Program-made: the position numbers and the translations under genes
Shown here: piece by piece, positions 60,092-64,000 of the stretch
Layout of the letters: each line of letters begins with the position of its first letter
How positions within the stretch are numbered: position 1 is the first letter of the stretch
DNA from: an uncultured Clostridia bacterium
GTDB lineage: Bacteria; Bacillota; Clostridia; Christensenellales; Aristaeellaceae
DNA: 64,000 bases
Direction of reading: 5' to 3'
Assembly: GCA_937894675.1 (NCBI GenBank)
Contig: CALCQO010000022.1
Location: 21,622 to 85,621, forward strand
Notes under the pieces: model-generated
The model's database searches: none
What the model was told of the DNA's origin: nothing
The model's input: only the letters and a program-made list of their open reading frames with translations

Positions 60092-61045
60092 TTGCTTTTC
60101 GTTCTCCCCCTGTCTGGCGCGCTCAGCGCGCTGATGCTGCTGTTTTCCTTCGCCGCCACCTATCTTATCATCCGGTTCTTCAGCCGCTTCCTACCCCGGG
60201 ACAGGGGGAGGGAGCTGGCTTTTGAAGGCGAAAAATCCCGTGGCAAGTACACCAGCACCGGCATCCTGTTTGTAACGGGCTTTGCCGTCATCAGCGTCAT
60301 TGCCCTGCGCCTGCCCCTGGAGCATATGCTCTACATCGCCGCCATCCTGTTTGAGATGGTGATGGGCTATCTGGACGACAATGCCAAGAAGCCCTGGGGC
60401 GAACTGCGCAAGGGGCTGATGGACGGCGTCGCCGCGGCCTTTGTGGCGGTGGTGTACATCGCCTACAACGGCAATACCATCCTGCTGCCTGTGCTGGGGC
60501 TGTCTGTCAATATGCCCGCCCCCCTCCTGTTTGTGCTGATTGTTGCCCTGGTGTGGGCGGCCGTCAATGTCACCAACATCACCGACGGGGTGGACGGCTT
60601 AAGCTCCACCCTGGGCAGCGTTACCCTGCTGGCCATGCTGGCCGCCGGCTATAAACTGGGCACCCTTCATGTGTTTGGGCCGGTAATCCTGGTGTTCCTG
60701 GGGGCGCTGCTTTGCTACCTGTGGTTCAACATGAGCCCGGGCACCCACCTGATGGGGGACGCGGGCTCCAGAGCCATGGGTACCCTGTTTGCCGTGTCCG
60801 TGCTGCAATTGAAAGCGCCCTTCCTGTTTGTTCCCTTCGCTTTGGTGTTTATCCTGGACGGGGGTTCCAGCCTTGTGAAGCTGACGGTGCTGCGCCTGCT
60901 GAAGCGCAAGGGCTTTATGGGCGGCATCCGCACGCCCCTGCACGACCATGTACGTAAAAATATCCGCTGGTCCGACGCCCAGACGGTGCTGCGCTTTGCC
61001 ATCATCCAGCTGCTGGTGTCTGTCAGCACGCTGCTGCTCTTTTAA
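60092..61045 (+). CDS. MraY/WecA-family phosphosugar transferase
   Basis: A 317-residue membrane protein of about ten helices. It keeps LDDNAKK (94-100), NITDGVDGLSS (162-172) and MGDAGSRAMG (221-230), the catalytic and metal sites of MraY enzymes, and ends PLHDHVRKN (282-290) in place of the MraY HHH box, where the middle His is Asp. It moves a phosphosugar from UDP-linked donor to C55-P. It is outside a dcw cluster, with UppP and an L,D-transpeptidase, so either a second MraY or an enzyme for another wall polymer. The start is TTG, with GGGAGG 7 bases before. Confidence 0.83.
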   Translation: MLFVLPLSGALSALMLLFSFAATYLIIRFFSRFLPRDRGRELAFEGEKSRGKYTSTGILFVTGFAVISVIALRLPLEHMLYIAAILFEMVMGYLDDNAKKPWGELRKGLMDGVAAAFVAVVYIAYNGNTILLPVLGLSVNMPAPLLFVLIVALVWAAVNVTNITDGVDGLSSTLGSVTLLAMLAAGYKLGTLHVFGPVILVFLGALLCYLWFNMSPGTHLMGDAGSRAMGTLFAVSVLQLKAPFLFVPFALVFILDGGSSLVKLTVLRLLKRKGFMGGIRTPLHDHVRKNIRWSDAQTVLRFAIIQLLVSVSTLLLF

Positions 61046-61069
61046 CAAACGATTTTTCAAGGGGGTAAC

Positions 61070-61921
61070 ATGGCGGTTTATAAACGGTTTCTGGCGCTGC
61101 TGGCGGCGCTGTTGCTGCTGCTTCCCGGGGCTTTCGCCCAGGAAAGTTCGGGCACCCTGCGGGTGCGCTGCTTTAAAATCGGCAAGGCGGACGCTTTTCT
61201 CCTGCGCACCGACAACTTGGCGGTGCTGCTGGACGCGGGGGAATTGGACGACGGGGAGGAAATCCTGGAATACCTGGATGAGAAGGGCATCGACAAGCTG
61301 GACGCCCTGATTATCTCCCATTTCGACAAACGCTCCATCGGCGGCGTGCCCCAGGTGCTGGGCACGGTTTCGGCGGACAGGATTCTGATCCCCGACTACA
61401 TCAAGGACGGCAATGTCGCCCGCCTGCTCTTCAGCGCCCTGGAGGGCAAGAACGCGGAAAAAATCAGCCAGGAAATGTCCTTCGAGCTGGACGGTGTGTC
61501 CTTCACCTTGTACCCGGCCAAGTCCGCCAGCTACACCGAGGATGACGACAACAACTTTTCCCTGGTGGTGTCGGTGCGCCATGGGGACAACAGCCTGCTG
61601 TTTGCGGGGGACATCATGTCCCAGCGCATTGAGGAAATGCTGGCAGACGGCCAGCTTGGCCCCCATCAGGTGCTGAAAATGCCCTGCCACGGCCAGAACA
61701 TCGACGGGGTGGACAAACTGCTGGACGCGGTGGATCCCGCCATCGCCCTGATTCAGGCCAGCGACAAGAACCCCCCCGCCGGCGCGCTGCTGAGCGACCT
61801 GCAGGCACGGGACATCCGCTGGTACGCCACCATGCACGGCAGCATCAATTTGCGCAGCGACGGCTACGCGGTAACGGTGGAGCAGAATGTGAAAACCCCC
61901 GCCGAGGACAGCATGCCATGA
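61070..61921 (+). CDS. Exported MBL-fold (ComEC C-terminal-like) protein with degenerate metal site
   Basis: A 283-residue protein. Residues 1-23 form a signal peptide. The rest is a metallo-beta-lactamase fold like the ComEC nuclease-like domain: GTLRVRCFKIGKADAFLL, LLDAGELDDG, then DALIISHFDKRSIGGVP and LLFAGDIMSQRIEEML. The metal-binding motif, normally HxDxDH, is H84-FD86-K-R, which keeps only the first His and Asp. Activity may be lost or changed. It overlaps the next gene by ATGA and is in the uppP group. Confidence 0.82.
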   Translation: MAVYKRFLALLAALLLLLPGAFAQESSGTLRVRCFKIGKADAFLLRTDNLAVLLDAGELDDGEEILEYLDEKGIDKLDALIISHFDKRSIGGVPQVLGTVSADRILIPDYIKDGNVARLLFSALEGKNAEKISQEMSFELDGVSFTLYPAKSASYTEDDDNNFSLVVSVRHGDNSLLFAGDIMSQRIEEMLADGQLGPHQVLKMPCHGQNIDGVDKLLDAVDPAIALIQASDKNPPAGALLSDLQARDIRWYATMHGSINLRSDGYAVTVEQNVKTPAEDSMP

Positions 61922-62946
61922 AAGCGCTGATGATTGGCGGCACAGGCAACATCAGCCTGTATGTGACCCGCAGACTGCTGAAAGAAAGGTGGGAGGTGGT
62001 GCTGCTCAACCGCGGCACCGCCAACAGTGCCTGCCCCGGCGCCCGGGCGTATGCCTGCGACATCAATGCCTGTACTGCCTTGGACGAGGAAAACCTGGCA
62101 AAGCTGCTGAACAGCGAGTGCTTTGACGCTGTTGCCCAGTTTATCGCCTATACCCCCCAGCAGGTGGAGCGGGACATCCGCCTGTTCGCGGGCAAAACCC
62201 GCCAGTACCTGTTTATCAGCACGGCGTCCGCCTACCAAAAGCCCCTGTCCCATCCGGTGGTTACCGAGAGCACGCCCCTTTCTAACCCCTATTGGCAGTA
62301 CAGCCGGGACAAGATTGCCTGCGAGGAAACCCTTCTGCAAGCCTACCGGCAGCAGGGGTTTCCCATCACTATTGTGCGCCCCAGCCACACCTACGGCGAC
62401 AGCCGCCTGGCGGTGGCCCTGCACGGCGGCAGCCCCTGGCAGGTGGTCAAGCGCATTCTGGAAAACAAGCCCGTGCCCATCCCGGGGGACGGCACCAGTT
62501 TGTGGACGCTGACCCACGCGGAGGATTTTGCCCGGGGCTTTGTTGGCCTGATGGGCAACGCCCACGCCATCGGGGAAAGCGTGCATATCACCTCCGACGA
62601 GAGCCTCACCTGGAACCAGGTGTACCAGATCATCGCCCAGGCGCTGAATCGGGAACTAAAGCCCCTGTACATCCCCACCGAGGTGTTAAGCCGGGCGGCC
62701 TCCTACGATTTCGCGGGCGGCCTGTGGGGGGACAAGTCCAACACCGTGCTGTTTGACAACAGCAAATTAAAGCGCCTGGTGCCCGGCTTTACCGCGCGCA
62801 TCCGCTTTGACCAGGGTATCCGCCGGGTGCTGGACAATGTGCTCAGCAACCCTGAACTGCAACAGGAAGATCCCCGGTTTGACGCTTTCTGCGACAAGGC
62901 GGCGGAACTGATGACCAATCTGGCGCAGGAGTTTGCCAAGCTGTAA
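61918..62946 (+). CDS. NAD-dependent epimerase/dehydratase (extended SDR)
   Basis: A 342-residue protein with an N-terminal NAD-binding GGTGNISLYV, LLNRGTA, the catalytic pair YSRDK (Y-x3-K), and the sugar-binding RPSHTYG. The ending is that of the NAD-dependent epimerases of nucleotide sugars or of the 3-beta-HSD type. The substrate is unknown; a role in wall polymer sugars fits the neighbours. The start overlaps the MBL gene stop (ATGA). Confidence 0.85.
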   Translation: MKALMIGGTGNISLYVTRRLLKERWEVVLLNRGTANSACPGARAYACDINACTALDEENLAKLLNSECFDAVAQFIAYTPQQVERDIRLFAGKTRQYLFISTASAYQKPLSHPVVTESTPLSNPYWQYSRDKIACEETLLQAYRQQGFPITIVRPSHTYGDSRLAVALHGGSPWQVVKRILENKPVPIPGDGTSLWTLTHAEDFARGFVGLMGNAHAIGESVHITSDESLTWNQVYQIIAQALNRELKPLYIPTEVLSRAASYDFAGGLWGDKSNTVLFDNSKLKRLVPGFTARIRFDQGIRRVLDNVLSNPELQQEDPRFDAFCDKAAELMTNLAQEFAKL

Positions 62947-62965
62947 TCCAGACTTTCACAATTTT

Positions 62966-62987
62966 GCCCGCGAAAGCGGGTTTTTTT
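62966..62987 (+). terminator. Terminator of the uppP-epimerase group
   Basis: CCCGC-GAAA-GCGGG with seven T, 20 bases after the epimerase stop. Confidence 0.92.
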
Positions 62988-63036
62988 GTAAGATTTTTGC
63001 TTTTCCCGCGTCTATCAGGTGAAAGGAGGGGAGAGG

Positions 63037-63513
63037 GTGAACCTGGAGGAAATCTACACCGCCTACTTTGGCGACGTGTACCGCTATCTGCTTAAGATAA
63101 GCGGCAACCAGCAAACGGCGGAGGATATCACCGCTGAAACCTTCCTGAAGGCCATGGACAGCCTTTCCTCCTTCCGGGGGCAGTGCCCCCTGCCCCAGTG
63201 GCTGTGCCGCATCGCCCGCAACCTGTGGTACGACAGCCTGCGGCGGCAGAAGAGAGCGCCCCTTGTCCCCCTGAAGGAGGAGGCGCAGGACAGCTTTGAG
63301 GAAGAATTCCTGCTGCGCCAGCAGGCCCAGGCGGCCTTGCGGGGGGTGGAGGCATTGCCCTCCCCCGCCCGGGAGGTGTTCCGCCTGCGCCTTGGGGGGA
63401 TGGACTTTCGCGCCATCGGCGCGGTGTATGGCAAAACAGCCAACTGGGCCTGTGTGGTGTACCACCGGGCACGGCAGCGGCTGCGGAAAGAAATGGAGGA
63501 ATACGATGGATAA
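63037..63513 (+). CDS. ECF-type RNA polymerase sigma factor
   Basis: A 158-residue sigma factor. Region 2: LEEIYTAYFGDVYRYLLKISGNQQTAEDITAETFLKAM with the DAED-like motif; region 4: EALPSPAREVFRLRLGGMDFRAIGAVYGKTANWACVVYHRARQRL, the helix-turn-helix for the -35 box. The start is GTG 63037, seven bases after AGGAGG; a GTG 18 bp upstream lies inside that site. Its stop overlaps the anti-sigma gene start by 8 bp. It likely drives its own operon in response to an envelope signal. Confidence 0.9.
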   Translation: MNLEEIYTAYFGDVYRYLLKISGNQQTAEDITAETFLKAMDSLSSFRGQCPLPQWLCRIARNLWYDSLRRQKRAPLVPLKEEAQDSFEEEFLLRQQAQAALRGVEALPSPAREVFRLRLGGMDFRAIGAVYGKTANWACVVYHRARQRLRKEMEEYDG

Positions 63514-64000
63514 TATCCCTTGCGGCGTCGCTCAGGATTTGATGCCCCTGGCGGCGGAGGGCATGGCCGCCCCGGACAGCGAAAAGCTGCTCAGCGCCCA
63601 TGTGGCAAAGTGCCCCGCCTGCAAACAAGTATGGGAAAGCATGGGCGTAAAGCCCCAGGAAGAAGCGGCGGAGCAGGCGCCCCTGCGGAGCCTCAAGAAA
63701 GCGCTGCGCCGCCGCACCTGGCACCGGGCTTTTCTGGCGGTGGCGGCGGCGCTGCTGCTGCTCAGCGCCTTGGGCGCCAGGTGGACGCAGAGAACCTATC
63801 TGCCCTTTGAGCGGTCCGGCCTGGTGATGACCCCCTCCAGCGACGGCAGCGTGTTGTTCCTCTCCTTTCCGGATGCCGCGGTGGAGTATCAACTGAACAT
63901 CTATCACGCGGGGGAGGCATACCAGGAAAGGGGGGGCGGGAACAGCGCGGATATCCGCGTGTACACCTCTACCTGGACCAACTGGACGAAGTCCCGCATG
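63506..64000 (+). CDS. Anti-sigma factor with zinc-finger domain (partial)
   Basis: The first 165 residues of a protein that runs off the right edge. Residues 1-45 form a zf-HC2 anti-sigma domain (CGVAQDLMPLAAEGMAAPDSE, then AHVAKCPACKQVW, with the H-x3-C-x2-C zinc site). A membrane helix follows near residue 75-92, then an outside part with a Ser/Asp-rich strand region. It should hold the ECF sigma factor inactive until a signal. The C-terminus is not visible. Confidence 0.88.
   Translation, partial: MDNIPCGVAQDLMPLAAEGMAAPDSEKLLSAHVAKCPACKQVWESMGVKPQEEAAEQAPLRSLKKALRRRTWHRAFLAVAAALLLLSALGARWTQRTYLPFERSGLVMTPSSDGSVLFLSFPDAAVEYQLNIYHAGEAYQERGGGNSADIRVYTSTWTNWTKSRM

Noticed and set aside
62979..62998. 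A third TTGTAAG regulator box
   Set aside because: A single TTGTAAG follows the terminator T-run; the second half 11 bp later is TTGCTTT, so the repeat is not kept.

Overview
The window reads as chromosome of an anaerobic, Gram-positive Bacillota of the class Clostridia. The signs are Shine-Dalgarno-rich GC-rich genes, an LPxTG surface adhesin, an M16 peptidase with SLH-like repeats, a tungsten-type aldehyde oxidoreductase, a small NrdD-like glycyl-radical protein, and a Firmicute-style purine operon. I cannot name the species; a Christensenellales or Oscillospirales relative would fit, as inference only.

Region 1 (1 to about 14.97 kb, nearly all minus strand) is the right part of an integrative and conjugative element (ICE) of the Tn1549/CTn family. 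It carries ParB, a DUF6017 replication-type protein, PcfB, VirD4, Maff2, VirB6, PrgI, VirB4, an NlpC/P60 hydrolase, DUF4315, DUF4366, a ParE/Phd toxin-antitoxin pair, an LPD28-like protein and an ArdC-like protein cut by the window edge. Relaxase and integrase are not present and should lie to the left. Its DNA is visibly less GC-rich than what follows. Several genes use TTG or GTG starts behind perfect Shine-Dalgarno sequences. It ends beside tRNA-Ala(CGC).

Region 2 (15.1 to 27.1 kb) holds a DUF368/PopT transporter, an Na/Pi cotransporter with a PhoU domain, a complete tatB-tatA-tatC operon, and a Tat-signal ferredoxin (YdhY-like) with a tungsten aldehyde oxidoreductase. It also holds an SPFH-Arc gene pair with an apparent autoregulatory operator, and a GH3 beta-hexosaminidase.

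Region 3 (27.1 to 43.2 kb) is cell-surface oriented. A response regulator/kinase operon encodes one PepSY protein with an acidic tail and is followed by a second PepSY protein ending in a long poly-Asp tail. The same 11-bp-phased direct repeat lies 46 bp before the -10 of both transcription units. After these come a 2,109-residue Cna-B/FctA adhesin, rpiB with an MFS transporter, and the M16C-SLH protease.

Region 4 (43.2 to 55.4 kb) is a ten-gene purine operon: purE-C-F-M-N, a PurO-type IMP cyclohydrolase, a stand-alone AICAR transformylase, a small FakA-like protein, purD and purL. It starts from a near-perfect promoter with PurBox-like sites and a foldable leader. The usual bifunctional PurH is split into two unrelated proteins. 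No purB or purK is present.

Region 5 (55.4 to 64 kb) carries a secreted alpha/beta hydrolase, AzlCD, and an envelope group (UppP, L,D-transpeptidase, a MraY-like transferase, a degenerate MBL protein, an epimerase). It ends with an ECF sigma factor and its anti-sigma factor, cut by the window edge.
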